Below, piece by piece: positions 43,544 to 52,215 of a stretch of 64,000 nt of DNA. The DNA is from Chitinophagales bacterium (GTDB lineage Bacteria > Bacteroidota > Bacteroidia > Chitinophagales > UBA2359). The notes under the pieces are model-generated. The model did not search any database and was not told the DNA's origin. It was given only the letters and a program-made list of their open reading frames with translations. Location of the stretch: assembly GCA_041392475.1 (NCBI GenBank), contig JAWKLZ010000003.1, forward strand, positions 393,501-457,500. Direction: 5' to 3'. Every line of letters begins with the position of its first letter. Position 1 is the first letter of the stretch. The translations under genes and the position numbers were made by a program.

Positions 43544-44361
43544 AAATAACATTACAAATTTAAGCAGCAATTCGATAGGATAATTTAGGAATAATGTTGT
43601 TGAATTGAATCCTATTAAAATCGACTTCTTCTTTTTTTGTTTTAATTCCTTTTTGATACTCTTTGAGGTTCAATCGAACTCTAACTTTTAATCCTGTATC
43701 CGTTTTAGTTTTGCTAAACACTTCTTTAACTATGTGGTAATCTGTGAATACAACTCCTTGAATAGCTTGGTGTACATGGCAAAATAAACGATGCTCAATA
43801 GGATTCCATTTAGAAGCATAGGGAGGATAGTGACAAATAATGAAATTCACTCCTATTTTAGCTGCTAAAAGAAGCATTTGTTTTTGAACGCATGGTGTCT
43901 GTAACTATTAGCACCACCAGCATCACATAAAATCAAAATATCCTTAGCATCTGGATATTGGTGAATGCCAAATTCCTCCCACCACCATAGTAAATTATCG
44001 GCGATAAAGTCAGCGGTTTCATGACTTGAACCAATGGATATATAACCTTCATTGCGCTGTAAATCATAGATTCCAAAAGGAATAATCTTCCCCTTTGCCA
44101 AGTGAGCATAATCATGGTCATAGACCTCAATTGAGTCCATTGTATAAAGTTTACCTGCTCGATATAGGTTACCTAAGTGTTCCTTTTTCTTACCATCCAT
44201 ACTAATTAATTTTTTCACCTCTACACTTGCATAATGGCGTTTACCCTTATGAGTAAGTGTGCCAAAATAAGTCCTTATTCTTGAAACAGTATCTTCGTCG
44301 TATTTTGAAAATTGACCCATATATTTTGGCACAAAATACAACAAAATTTGTAATGTTATTT
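43544..44361 (-). mobile_element. ISAzo13-like insertion sequence, internally deleted
   Basis: AAATAACATTACAAATTT at 43544-43561 is a perfect inverse of 44344-44361, 18 bp. They bound an 818-bp segment with a broken ISAzo13-type transposase. It sits exactly between a truncated AlkB gene and a 5'-truncated nuclease gene, so an insertion followed by deletion removed the flanking DNA. Confidence 0.85.
43560..44320 (-). pseudogene. ISAzo13 family transposase, deleted and frameshifted
   Basis: From ATG 44320 the frame reads a short N-terminal piece (SRIRTYFGTLTHKGKRHYAS, then VEVKKL) that then jumps straight to ISMDGKKKEHLGNLYRAGK. The helix-turn-helix and the region of about 120 residues between these blocks in the family are missing. 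IPFGIYDLQRNEGYISIGSS and ILCDAGGANSYRHH carry the DDE core. A frameshift near 43870 separates ICHYPPYASKWNPIEHRLF, with the Glu, and the C-terminus to the stop at 43560. It cannot make an active enzyme. Confidence 0.85.
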
Positions 44362-44841
44362 TTTCAGCGTTCCCATAAATTGCCTTATGATGCGATAAAA
44401 TTGGATACAAATCGCTTGAGAACCGCTTTACAACGAGGAGAATTGGAAGATGCAATGGGTTTGATTCGGCGATTCTTCAGCAGTATCCCGCACCAACTTC
44501 GCAAAAATACAGATGAAGCCTATTATCATTCCTTGTTTCAGATGTTGATGATGCTCATTGGAGTACGCATCAAATCGGAGGAATTGGGTAGCATGGGGAG
44601 AGCAGATGTGGTGTTGAAGTTTCCCAATAAAATTTACATCATTGAATTCAAATATGCACAATCGGGTACAATGGAGGCACTGCTGAATAAGGCAATTCGT
44701 CAAATTGAAGACAATCGCTATGCGGCTGTTTTTGAAGGAGATAGCCGTCCTGTATTGTGCATTGAAGTCGGTTTTTTGGAGAAAAATCGGAAAGGTAGAG
44801 TGCCCGAATTGGAGATTGATTGTTTATTGGATGAGCAATGA
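44362..44841 (+). pseudogene. C-terminal half of an AAA-ATPase-like / PD-(D/E)XK nuclease (PDDEXK_9)
   Basis: The frame begins in insertion-sequence DNA. The genuine part starts right after the right inverted repeat and carries RFFSSIPHQLRKNTDEAYYH and FQMLMMLIGVRIKSEE, then GRADVVLKFPNKIYIIEFKY, the D...ExK site of PDDEXK_9. The normal N-terminal AAA-like P-loop domain (PF09820) is absent. Intact relatives have about 500 residues, so roughly two thirds of the gene is lost. It ends 7 bp before the stop of the convergent PorE-like gene. Confidence 0.8.
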
Positions 44842-44848
44842 AAAAAAT

Positions 44849-46786
44849 CTACTTCTTAATCACCTTAAACTCCGTTCTCCTATTGATTGCCCTTCCCGTT
44901 TCCGTTTCATTGCCCGCCAAAGGCTGCGACTTACCATAACCTCTATAAGAAAGGCGGTCAGCAGCAATTCCTTTGTCAATAAGATAAGAATGAACAGATT
45001 GCGCCCGATTTTCAGAAAGTTCGAGATTGTATTCAGCTGTACCTATGCTGTCCGTGTGTCCGCCAATTTCGATATGTAACAAATTGTATTGATTCAACAT
45101 GTCAACCAACTTATCCAATTCGGTATAAGAAGCAGGTTTGAGGTCAAAAGAATTGGTTTCAAAAAACACGTTTTTTAAGACAACCGTTTGACCCACATTC
45201 GATTCGAAGGTTTCCTTGATAAAGGCCTTTTTCAAGGGAATGTCAATCAAAAACGGTTCATTGGGTTGTACGTCTTTGAGCGAGAAATTTTCGGAGAAAA
45301 AGAGGTAATTTTCTTTGGAAACATTGTACATATAGTTTTTGCCGACCGTCAAAGTCACCAAAAACTCACCTGAAATGCGGTCGGAAATCGTTTCTAAAAT
45401 TGTGTCGCCTGTGTCCAAATCAATCAACTCAATCGTTGCAGCCAGCTTGCTCTTTGATTCCGAGTCAAATACGATTCCTTTTACATAAGTTACATAAGTA
45501 GGTTGAACCGTTTTGGGTAAGGGGAAATAGTACAAATCTAAGCCATAGCCTTCATTGAAGGAGGAAAAGTAAGCACGTTCTCCACTTGCTGTTACAATCA
45601 GACCATTTTCATTGCCACGTGTATTGATGGGGTAACCCAAGTTTTCGGGCTTACTCCATTCTCCATTATCGTCTTTTCGGGCAACATATAAGTCTGCATC
45701 ACCCATGCCAATATGTCCGTTGGAGGAAAAATAAAGCGTATGATTATCGGGGTGTATGAAAGGTGTCTGTTCGTCTTTTTTGGTGTTGATATTCGGTCCC
45801 AAATTTACAGGATCACTCCAATAATTGTTCTTCAAATAACTGACCCATATATCAATACCTCCATAACCACCCTTGCGGCGACTGCTGAAATAAAGTGCTT
45901 TGCCATCAGAAGAAATTGAAGGTTGCGACTCCCACCCATAAGTATTTACTGGTTCTCCCAAATTGTAGGGACCTTGCCAATCTTCACCTACTTTGATGCA
46001 GTAAAACAAATCAAAACCACCTATAGCATCCCTGCGATTTTTTGCAGCAAAAAACATGCGTTTGCCATCAGGTGACAAACAAATTGCACCTTCATTGTCT
46101 TTAGAATTAATAGGTTCTGCCAAGTCCAATGCCATTTGCCATTGAAGGGTATCTTTCATACGACGACTAATAAAAAAATCTTCATTGGGAGTAGTATCGT
46201 TGTCAAATCGGCGGGTAAAGACCATCATCGCTTCATCTGCTGTCACAACAGGAAGATACTCATCATATTGTGAATTGACGGTCGAATCCAAACGGACGGG
46301 ATTGAAGTCGACAGGGTGAGTAACCGCATAGTGCGCAAAACGACTTTCCTCCAATTTTTGAGAAAGCATTTCTGTCATTTTTTGCGATTTGTCTTTTACC
46401 TCCGAGCCTTTTTCAAAGTAGGCAATGGCTTCGGTATAATTTGCCAATTCCATTTCTATATTACCAACCGTGTAATATACTTGAAACTGATTGCGAGGGC
46501 TATCATCAAATTCAAGGATTTTGAGAAAGGTCTTTTTTGCCTGTTCATACTCCTTCAATTCAAGTTGTATTTCACCAAGGCGTACATAAGCAGTGGTGTA
46601 GGTAGGATATTTATCGATTGCTTTCTCAAGCCATTCCTTTGCTTCCTGATAGTGTTGATACAGATAACTTTCTTGGCTTTTTTGGTAGAGTTTTTGGGCT
46701 TTTTTAGGGACATCACTTTCCTGCGAGAAGCCGAAGCTTAAGCACGAAAAGGATAAAAATAAAGTGATAATCAATCTTATAATCAT
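44849..46786 (-). CDS. PorE-like OmpA-family protein (TPR, PD40 propeller, CRD, OmpA)
   Basis: The start at ATG 46786 (MIIRLIITLFLSFSC) gives a lipoprotein-like signal and overlaps the queE stop as ATGA. The 645-residue mature chain has TPRs (KAQKLYQKSQESYLYQHYQE, AYVRLGEIQLELKEYEQAKK), PD40/WD40-like blades (NEGAICLSPDGKRMFFAAKN, QPSISSDGKALYFSSRR), a carboxypeptidase-regulatory-like domain and a C-terminal OmpA peptidoglycan-binding domain (IEIGGHTDSIGTAEYN, LSENRAQSVHSYLIDKGI). This is the exact domain order of PorE of the type IX secretion system, which links it to peptidoglycan. Paralogues of this shape exist, so the assignment is probable. Confidence 0.85.
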   Translation of the reverse strand: MIIRLIITLFLSFSCLSFGFSQESDVPKKAQKLYQKSQESYLYQHYQEAKEWLEKAIDKYPTYTTAYVRLGEIQLELKEYEQAKKTFLKILEFDDSPRNQFQVYYTVGNIEMELANYTEAIAYFEKGSEVKDKSQKMTEMLSQKLEESRFAHYAVTHPVDFNPVRLDSTVNSQYDEYLPVVTADEAMMVFTRRFDNDTTPNEDFFISRRMKDTLQWQMALDLAEPINSKDNEGAICLSPDGKRMFFAAKNRRDAIGGFDLFYCIKVGEDWQGPYNLGEPVNTYGWESQPSISSDGKALYFSSRRKGGYGGIDIWVSYLKNNYWSDPVNLGPNINTKKDEQTPFIHPDNHTLYFSSNGHIGMGDADLYVARKDDNGEWSKPENLGYPINTRGNENGLIVTASGERAYFSSFNEGYGLDLYYFPLPKTVQPTYVTYVKGIVFDSESKSKLAATIELIDLDTGDTILETISDRISGEFLVTLTVGKNYMYNVSKENYLFFSENFSLKDVQPNEPFLIDIPLKKAFIKETFESNVGQTVVLKNVFFETNSFDLKPASYTELDKLVDMLNQYNLLHIEIGGHTDSIGTAEYNLELSENRAQSVHSYLIDKGIAADRLSYRGYGKSQPLAGNETETGRAINRRTEFKVIKK

Positions 46787-47430
46787 GGTATTTCCATGTA
46801 TTTGTGAATCTGCAAAGAAACCTGCCATTGAGGATGCTGCTTTATATATTCAACGATTAAAGGCATCATTTGATGCATTTTACTCCATTCTGGTTGTAAA
46901 AATAATTGACAATGTTTAGGCACCTCTGCTGCATACTGTTCAGCCCACTCGAAATCACTTTTGTTAAAAATGACTACTTTCAACTCGTTCGCTGCAGCAA
47001 CAACTTCTGGTAAAGGAGATTTGAATTTTTTTGGAGAAAGACAAATCCAATCCCAAAATCCAGAAAGTGGATGTGCGCCAGAGGTTTCTATATGTGTCTG
47101 TTTTCCCGCTTTCTGCAATTGCCAACACAATTCATCCAAATGGTGCATCAAAGGTTCTCCTCCTGTTATAACTACTATTTCGGACGGATGTTTAACCACT
47201 TCTGCAACAATTTCTTCAATTTCTTGGAAACCATGTTCATTCACATTCCAAGATTCTTTCACGTCACACCAATGACAGCCAACATCACAACCTGCCAAAC
47301 GAATAAAGTATGCCGCCTTGCCTTGATGAAACCCCTCTCCTTGAATGGTATAGAATTGTTCCATTATGGGCAGTGTTGTTTGTAGTTGAGGAGTAGGGTA
47401 GATATTGTCGGCTTTTAAAACGGTAATCAT
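46783..47430 (-). CDS. queE: 7-carboxy-7-deazaguanine synthase
   Basis: QueE is a radical SAM enzyme that converts 6-carboxytetrahydropterin into 7-carboxy-7-deazaguanine on the path to queuosine. The 215-residue protein begins with MEQFYTIQGEGFHQGKAAYF after a 22-residue lead and has the iron-sulphur motif C-D-V-G-C-H-W-C (C-x3-C-x2-C variant), the VVITGGEPLMH loop and the substrate region HIETSGAHPLSG. Length and motifs are typical. It overlaps the PorE-like gene by 4 bp, so the two are co-transcribed though functionally unrelated. Other que genes are not in the window. Confidence 0.92.
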   Translation of the reverse strand: MITVLKADNIYPTPQLQTTLPIMEQFYTIQGEGFHQGKAAYFIRLAGCDVGCHWCDVKESWNVNEHGFQEIEEIVAEVVKHPSEIVVITGGEPLMHHLDELCWQLQKAGKQTHIETSGAHPLSGFWDWICLSPKKFKSPLPEVVAAANELKVVIFNKSDFEWAEQYAAEVPKHCQLFLQPEWSKMHQMMPLIVEYIKQHPQWQVSLQIHKYMEIP

Positions 47431-47524
47431 ACTCTGTTTATTGGATGAAAAATTAGGTATATTTCGAACGTTAACTTACAAAGTTATCGAATTTTGTAGA
47501 ACATTTTGGTTTATTGCTGTTTTT

Positions 47525-47554
47525 TTGAAATGTACCCATAATACGCTATATTTG
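47525..47554 (+). promoter_or_regulatory. Consensus promoter of the E1 gene
   Basis: TTG (47525-47527), a 19-nt spacer and TATATTTG (47547-47554) match the Bacteroidota consensus. The inferred leader is about 95 nt. Confidence 0.65.
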
Positions 47555-47656
47555 CACTCAATTTTTGATTCTATAATATCTAAGACCTATATTGGTTCAG
47601 AGCGCACATTTTTAGATGATTACCTTTAAGTAACATTTTGTTCAATTATTACTACT

Positions 47657-50080
47657 ATGGACTCCGAATTAACGACTGACCTTCAAAAGTTACCCGTTGG
47701 GCAAAATTCTTCAATAGATGTAGAAACCATTCTAAATGATTATCGAATTTGTTGCATCAGTCGAGAAGTCAGTATTCATATTCGCAAGGAAGTATTAACA
47801 GGTAAGGCTAAATTTGGCGTGTCAGACGACGGAAAAGAAGTGCTACAAGTAGCGATGGCACATGCATATCGAAAAGGTGATTTTCGAGCAGAATATTATC
47901 GAGGCAACACCCTGTTGTTGGCATTGGGTTTGGCAAAAGTAGAAGATTTTTTTGCACAATTGTATGCTGATCCAGAAAATGACCCTTTTTCGGCAGGTCG
48001 TCAAATGGTAAATCACCATGCAACTTCTTTGGTTGATAAAAATGGAGATTGGTTGGATCTAAAAAATCGCATCAACATTTCTTCCGATATTTCGACTACT
48101 GCAGGTCAAATGGCAAGAGCAGTTGGTTTAGCTTTTGCTTCAAAAAAATACCGTCAAAGTGAAAAGCTACGGTACAATACTCTTTTTTCTGATAATGGTA
48201 ATGAAGTCTGTTTCTGCAATATAGGCGATGGAAGTACTTCTGAAGGGGCATTTTGGGAAGCAGTCAATGCGGCAGGTGTCTTGCAGATTCCTTTGGCTGT
48301 TTCGGTGTGGGATGATGGATATGCTATTTCAGTTCCTGTGAAATATCAAACCATAAAGGAAAGCATATCAAAGGCATTAAGGGGGTTTGAAACCGACTCA
48401 GATGATTTGGGAATGAAAATCTATACCGTCAATGGTTGGGATTATCCTAAACTGGTGAAAACCTACAAAAAAGGCATTGCAGAAATGCGAGAAACCCACA
48501 GTCCTGCTTTGTTCCATATACAAGAACTTACTCAGCCACAAGGTCATTCTACATCAGGTTCCCATGAGCGTTATAAATCATCAGATAGATTGGCATTTGA
48601 GAGAGCGCATGATTGTAACAAAAAGTTTAAGGAGTGGATATTGGAGGAAGGATTGGCTAAGGTTGAACAAATAGAACAGATTGAAGAAGATGCTAAAAAA
48701 TATGTAAAAGACTGCAAAAATAGAGCATGGGCAAAATACCGTCATCCAATTGACCAACAAGTTCAAGAACTCCAACATATTTACCAGCATTTATTGCAGG
48801 AGAGCAGTAATGAAGTAGTCATTCAGTCTTACGTAGATGAACTCAATCAATTGATTACTCCTTTTAGAGCAGAGTTGATGAGCAATGCACGCAGAATTTA
48901 TTATGCACTCATAAAAGAAAATCTACCTGCCAAACGAATGTTGAAGCAATGGATCAACAAACTCAATGTGACTGCCAAGCGTCAATATAGCACCAACTTA
49001 TACAGTGATTTTCCCAATTCTGCCTTGAAAATTCCAGTGATTGACCCTACCTTTTCTGAGGAATCAAAGGAAATGAATGCCTATCAAGTGATTAATTTTT
49101 ATTTTGACCTCATGTTTGAAAAGCACGAAAATTTATACGCTTTTGGCGAAGATGTGGGGCAAATAGGAGATGTGAATCAGGGCTTTGCAGGTTTGCAGGA
49201 AAAATATGGTAAAGAACGAATTTTTGATACTGGGATTCGGGAATGGACGATTGTAGGGCAAGCTATTGGGATGACTATGAGAGGTTTGCGTGTGATTGCT
49301 GAAATTCAGTACCTTGATTACCTTCTATATGGTTTAGTGCCACTTTCGGATGATTTGGCAACACTTACTTATCGAACAAATGGTATCCAAAAAGCGCCTG
49401 TCATTATTCGTACAAGAGGACATAGATTAGAAGGGATATGGCATTCTGGTTCTCCAATGAGTCTTTTATTGAGTTCACTTAGAGGACTTTACTTGTGTGT
49501 ACCTCGCAATTTTGTACAAGCAGCAGGAATGTACAATACCTTGCTTCAATCGGATGATTCTGCTGTCTTAATAGAGTGCTTAAATGGTTATCGGTTGAAG
49601 GAAACGCTACCTGACAATATGGGAGATTATACGGTTCCGTTGGGAAAAGTGGAGGTTTTGCAGGAAGGAACTGATGTTACTTTGGTGACTTATGGATCTT
49701 GTGTACGCATTGCAGAAGCAGGTATAAAATTATTGATGCAAAAAGGTATTTCAGTAGAATTGATTGATGTGCAAACACTTTTGCCTTTTGACCTTGACCA
49801 TCAAATCGTTCAGTCCCTTCAAAAAACAAACCGTATTGTATTTTTGGATGAAGACGTTCCTGGAGGAGCTGCTGCATATATGATGCAGGAGGTTTTAGAA
49901 AAACAAAAAGGTTATTTCTATCTCGACTCTGCTCCTCAAACATTGACAGCCAAAGCTCATCGGCCTGCTTATGGTTCTGATGGTGATTATTTTAGTAAAC
50001 CAAATGCGGAGGATGTTTTTGAAGTGATATATGAAATAATGTATGATGCCGAACCGAATCGGTTTGAGGGGGAGTTATGA
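47657..50080 (+). CDS. 2-oxoacid dehydrogenase E1, fused alpha and beta subunits
   Basis: The 807-residue protein joins an E1-alpha half and an E1-beta half. The first half has the thiamine diphosphate motif GDGSTSEGAFWEAVNAAGVL, then SVWDDGYAIS, and the phosphorylation-loop region HSTSGSHERYKSSDRL. The second half (from about residue 475) has ENLYAFGEDVGQIGDVNQGF, IREWTIVGQAIGMTMRGLR and a C-terminal transketolase-type domain with VTYGSCVRIAEAG. The subunit order and fusion are usual in Bacteroidota for the branched-chain 2-oxoacid dehydrogenase. It decarboxylates branched-chain or related 2-oxoacids and passes the acyl group to lipoyl-E2. E2 and E3 are elsewhere. Confidence 0.9.
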   Translation: MDSELTTDLQKLPVGQNSSIDVETILNDYRICCISREVSIHIRKEVLTGKAKFGVSDDGKEVLQVAMAHAYRKGDFRAEYYRGNTLLLALGLAKVEDFFAQLYADPENDPFSAGRQMVNHHATSLVDKNGDWLDLKNRINISSDISTTAGQMARAVGLAFASKKYRQSEKLRYNTLFSDNGNEVCFCNIGDGSTSEGAFWEAVNAAGVLQIPLAVSVWDDGYAISVPVKYQTIKESISKALRGFETDSDDLGMKIYTVNGWDYPKLVKTYKKGIAEMRETHSPALFHIQELTQPQGHSTSGSHERYKSSDRLAFERAHDCNKKFKEWILEEGLAKVEQIEQIEEDAKKYVKDCKNRAWAKYRHPIDQQVQELQHIYQHLLQESSNEVVIQSYVDELNQLITPFRAELMSNARRIYYALIKENLPAKRMLKQWINKLNVTAKRQYSTNLYSDFPNSALKIPVIDPTFSEESKEMNAYQVINFYFDLMFEKHENLYAFGEDVGQIGDVNQGFAGLQEKYGKERIFDTGIREWTIVGQAIGMTMRGLRVIAEIQYLDYLLYGLVPLSDDLATLTYRTNGIQKAPVIIRTRGHRLEGIWHSGSPMSLLLSSLRGLYLCVPRNFVQAAGMYNTLLQSDDSAVLIECLNGYRLKETLPDNMGDYTVPLGKVEVLQEGTDVTLVTYGSCVRIAEAGIKLLMQKGISVELIDVQTLLPFDLDHQIVQSLQKTNRIVFLDEDVPGGAAAYMMQEVLEKQKGYFYLDSAPQTLTAKAHRPAYGSDGDYFSKPNAEDVFEVIYEIMYDAEPNRFEGEL

Positions 50081-50093
50081 TGTGAGTGAATTT

Positions 50094-50795
50094 TCAAATC
50101 ATCCCCTCATCTGCAAAACTATAATATCCCATATCCGTTACAATTACATGGTCTAATACATTTATCTCCAACACTTTTCCAGCTTCTACCATTTTTTTGG
50201 TCAATGTAATGTCTGCTTGACTTGGGCGTAGATTGCCCGAAGGATGGTTGTGGGCGAGAATAATTCCCGAAGAAGTATGCTCCAAAGCACGTTTGAAAAT
50301 AAGTTTGACATCTGCCACTGTTCCTGCAACACCCCCACTACTAATTCGCTCTGTGCTTGTAATTTTGTTGGCACGATTGAGGAAAATCACCCAAAATTCT
50401 TCGTGTGGTAAATCTGCAATCTTAGGATGTAGCAATTCAAAAGCATCATTGCTACCCTTGATTTGTTTTCTTTCTTTGGCAATACTGGCCCGACGCCTAC
50501 GTCCCAATTCCAATGCCGCTATAATGCTGATAGCTTTTGCCTCACCGATGCCCTTGTAGTTTTTGATAAAGTCCTCAATGTTTTTTTTGCCCAATTCATT
50601 GAGGTTGTAATCCATATCCCTCATAATGCGTTTACACAAATCCACTGCCGTTTCTTCTCTCGAACCCGAACCAATCAAAATTGCTAACAATTCGGCATCC
50701 GATAAGGCTTGTTTGCCTTTCAGCATTAATTTTTCTCTTGGTCGGTCTTCGACTGCCCATGAGGTGATGGCGAGTTTGTGGTTTAGTTTTTCCAT
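50094..50795 (-). CDS. radC: RadC family protein (JAB/MPN metalloprotein)
   Basis: The start is ATG 50795 (MEKLNHKLAITSWAVEDRPR); the longer frame adds 21 residues that read through the S20 terminator and are not part of the family. The 233-residue protein has an N-terminal helix-hairpin-helix domain (LSDAELLAILIGSGSREETA) and the JAMM metal motif in LAHNHPSGNLRPSQADITLT, with Glu and His residues of EEFWVIFLNRANKI. The true role of RadC is unclear despite the historic DNA-repair name. The E1 gene converges on it. Confidence 0.9.
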   Translation of the reverse strand: MEKLNHKLAITSWAVEDRPREKLMLKGKQALSDAELLAILIGSGSREETAVDLCKRIMRDMDYNLNELGKKNIEDFIKNYKGIGEAKAISIIAALELGRRRRASIAKERKQIKGSNDAFELLHPKIADLPHEEFWVIFLNRANKITSTERISSGGVAGTVADVKLIFKRALEHTSSGIILAHNHPSGNLRPSQADITLTKKMVEAGKVLEINVLDHVIVTDMGYYSFADEGMI

Positions 50796-50811
50796 GGAGG
50801 TAAATGTACAT

Positions 50812-50848
50812 AAAAAGGGCATATCTAACAAATAGATATGCCCTTTTT
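50812..50848. terminator. Strong bidirectional terminator after rpsT
   Basis: AAAAAGGGCATATCTA (50812-50827) is perfectly inverted at 50833-50848, 16 bp with a 5-nt loop and A/T runs on both strands. It ends the rpsT transcript and lies 17 bp before the radC start codon. Confidence 0.9.
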
Positions 50849-50878
50849 GATCAATCAATTAACTGACCAATTAGAGGC

Positions 50879-51133
50879 TTATGCCAAAGAGTTGATATGC
50901 TTTGCCAACTTAGATTTGAGGTTGTTTGCTTTACTTTTGTGCCAAGTGCTGTGCTTCGCTAGTTTGTCAATCATACCCGCTACTTTTGGAAACAATTCCT
51001 CCGCTTCTGCTTTATCAGTAGCTTCTCTCAGTTTTTTGATGGCATTACGAGTCGTTTTTTTGTAATAACGATTGTGCAATCTTTTCTTCTCTGCCTGTCT
51101 AATTCTTTTCTTTGCCGATTTATGATGTGCCAT
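50879..51133 (-). CDS. rpsT: 30S ribosomal protein S20
   Basis: The 84-residue, Lys/Arg-rich protein (MAHHKSAKKRIRQAEKKRLH, then RNAIKKLREA) is a typical S20, which binds 16S rRNA in the body of the small subunit early in assembly. The C-terminal LAKHSTWHKSKANNLKSKLA fits the family. It has its own divergent promoter (51239-51211) and the strong terminator downstream, so it is a single-gene unit. Confidence 0.97.
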   Translation of the reverse strand: MAHHKSAKKRIRQAEKKRLHNRYYKKTTRNAIKKLREATDKAEAEELFPKVAGMIDKLAKHSTWHKSKANNLKSKLAKHINSLA

Positions 51134-51210
51134 AAGTCTATTTATCTATTTTTATTGTTATGTTTGTATCAAATTGAACGCTTAAAATAGCTTTTTTGAT
51201 TTTAGAACCG

Positions 51211-51239
51211 CAAATATACAAATTGTATAGGACTTACAA
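51211..51239 (-). promoter_or_regulatory. rpsT promoter
   Basis: On the minus strand TTG (51239-51237), an 18-nt spacer and TATATTTG (51218-51211) fit the consensus. It overlaps the divergent porP promoter. Confidence 0.6.
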
Positions 51240-51253
51240 AAGGTTTACATTTG
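51223..51253 (+). promoter_or_regulatory. PorP/SprF gene promoter
   Basis: TTG (51223-51225), exactly 20 nt, and TACATTTG (51246-51253). The start codon is at 51273, which leaves a leader of about 13 nt. Confidence 0.65.
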
Positions 51254-51272
51254 CTAATAAATTTTAGGTTAC

Positions 51273-52181
51273 ATGAAAAAATACTATTTCCTGCTTTTTT
51301 TGGGCTTCTTTTGCGTGCAAAGTGCTTTTGCTCAGCAAGATGCACAGTACACACAATATATGTTCAATACTTTGGTTATTAACCCTGCTTATGCAGGAAG
51401 TAGAGATGTGGTGAGTATTTTAGGCATTTATCGCAATCAATGGGCTGGTTTTGATGGTTCCCCTACGAGTATTGCCGCAAGTATCCACAGTCCAATTTGT
51501 GAAAAAATTGGCTTGGGTTTGTTTTTAGAATCAGATAAGATTGGTGTGCATCAACGGCTAAGTCTTTATTCTGCCTATTCCTACAAAATTGCACTTGGAA
51601 GTGGGTTATTGTCTTTGGGACTTCAAGCGGGGGTGCTTCAATATACTTCAGATTGGTCGGAGTTGCCGGATGTTTTAGATCCAGATGATCCCAATTTTGC
51701 AGCAGATAACAGTAAAGTTCTACCCAATTTTGGATTGGGCATTTATTATTATACAGAGCAGTACTTTGTTGGCGTGTCCGTACCCCATTTGCTAGATAGT
51801 GGCCTTGATGACATTAGTGAGTTGGCGGTTTATGACCGACATTATTGGTTGACTGCTGGAGTCGCTATTCCCATCAATGAGACTTTAAAAATTCAACCTT
51901 CTTTGTTGGTCAGAATGGTGCCTTCTATTGCGCCTATTAACGTAGATGCGAATGTCAGCTTGATTATCAATGATATATTTAGAGTGGGGCTAGGGTATAG
52001 AAGTAGTCAAGCTGCTTTGTTTATGCTTGAATACCAACAGGATAAACTGCGTATAGGTTATTCGTTTGACCTAGATTTATCCAGTTTTGCAGACCAACAT
52101 TCCGGTACTCATGAAATCATGGTGGGATTGGATTTGCCAAAAAACAAATTGCAGAAAGTACAAAGCCCTCGATTTTTTTGA
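51273..52181 (+). CDS. PorP/SprF family outer-membrane protein
   Basis: The 302-residue protein has a signal peptide (FLGFFCVQSAFAQ) and the diagnostic start of the mature part, QQDAQYTQYMFNTLVINPAY followed by AGSRD. The rest is a 14-strand-type barrel (GLGLFLESDKIGVHQRLSLY, LGLQAGVLQYTSDWSEL) ending in an F after GLDLPKNKLQKVQSPRF. SprF and PorP proteins work with type IX secretion and gliding adhesins to bring cargo to the surface; each SprF is often specific to one partner. No adhesin partner lies beside it. The DMT transporter gene follows 34 bp later. Confidence 0.93.
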   Translation: MKKYYFLLFLGFFCVQSAFAQQDAQYTQYMFNTLVINPAYAGSRDVVSILGIYRNQWAGFDGSPTSIAASIHSPICEKIGLGLFLESDKIGVHQRLSLYSAYSYKIALGSGLLSLGLQAGVLQYTSDWSELPDVLDPDDPNFAADNSKVLPNFGLGIYYYTEQYFVGVSVPHLLDSGLDDISELAVYDRHYWLTAGVAIPINETLKIQPSLLVRMVPSIAPINVDANVSLIINDIFRVGLGYRSSQAALFMLEYQQDKLRIGYSFDLDLSSFADQHSGTHEIMVGLDLPKNKLQKVQSPRFF

Positions 52182-52215
52182 GATAAAAGGATAATATACG
52201 TGATATGAGAAACTT

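Noticed and set aside
46316..46741. 141-residue plus-strand frame with hydrophobic runs
   Set aside because: It lies opposite the signal peptide and TPR region of the PorE-like gene, and the hydrophobicity is that of an antisense frame.
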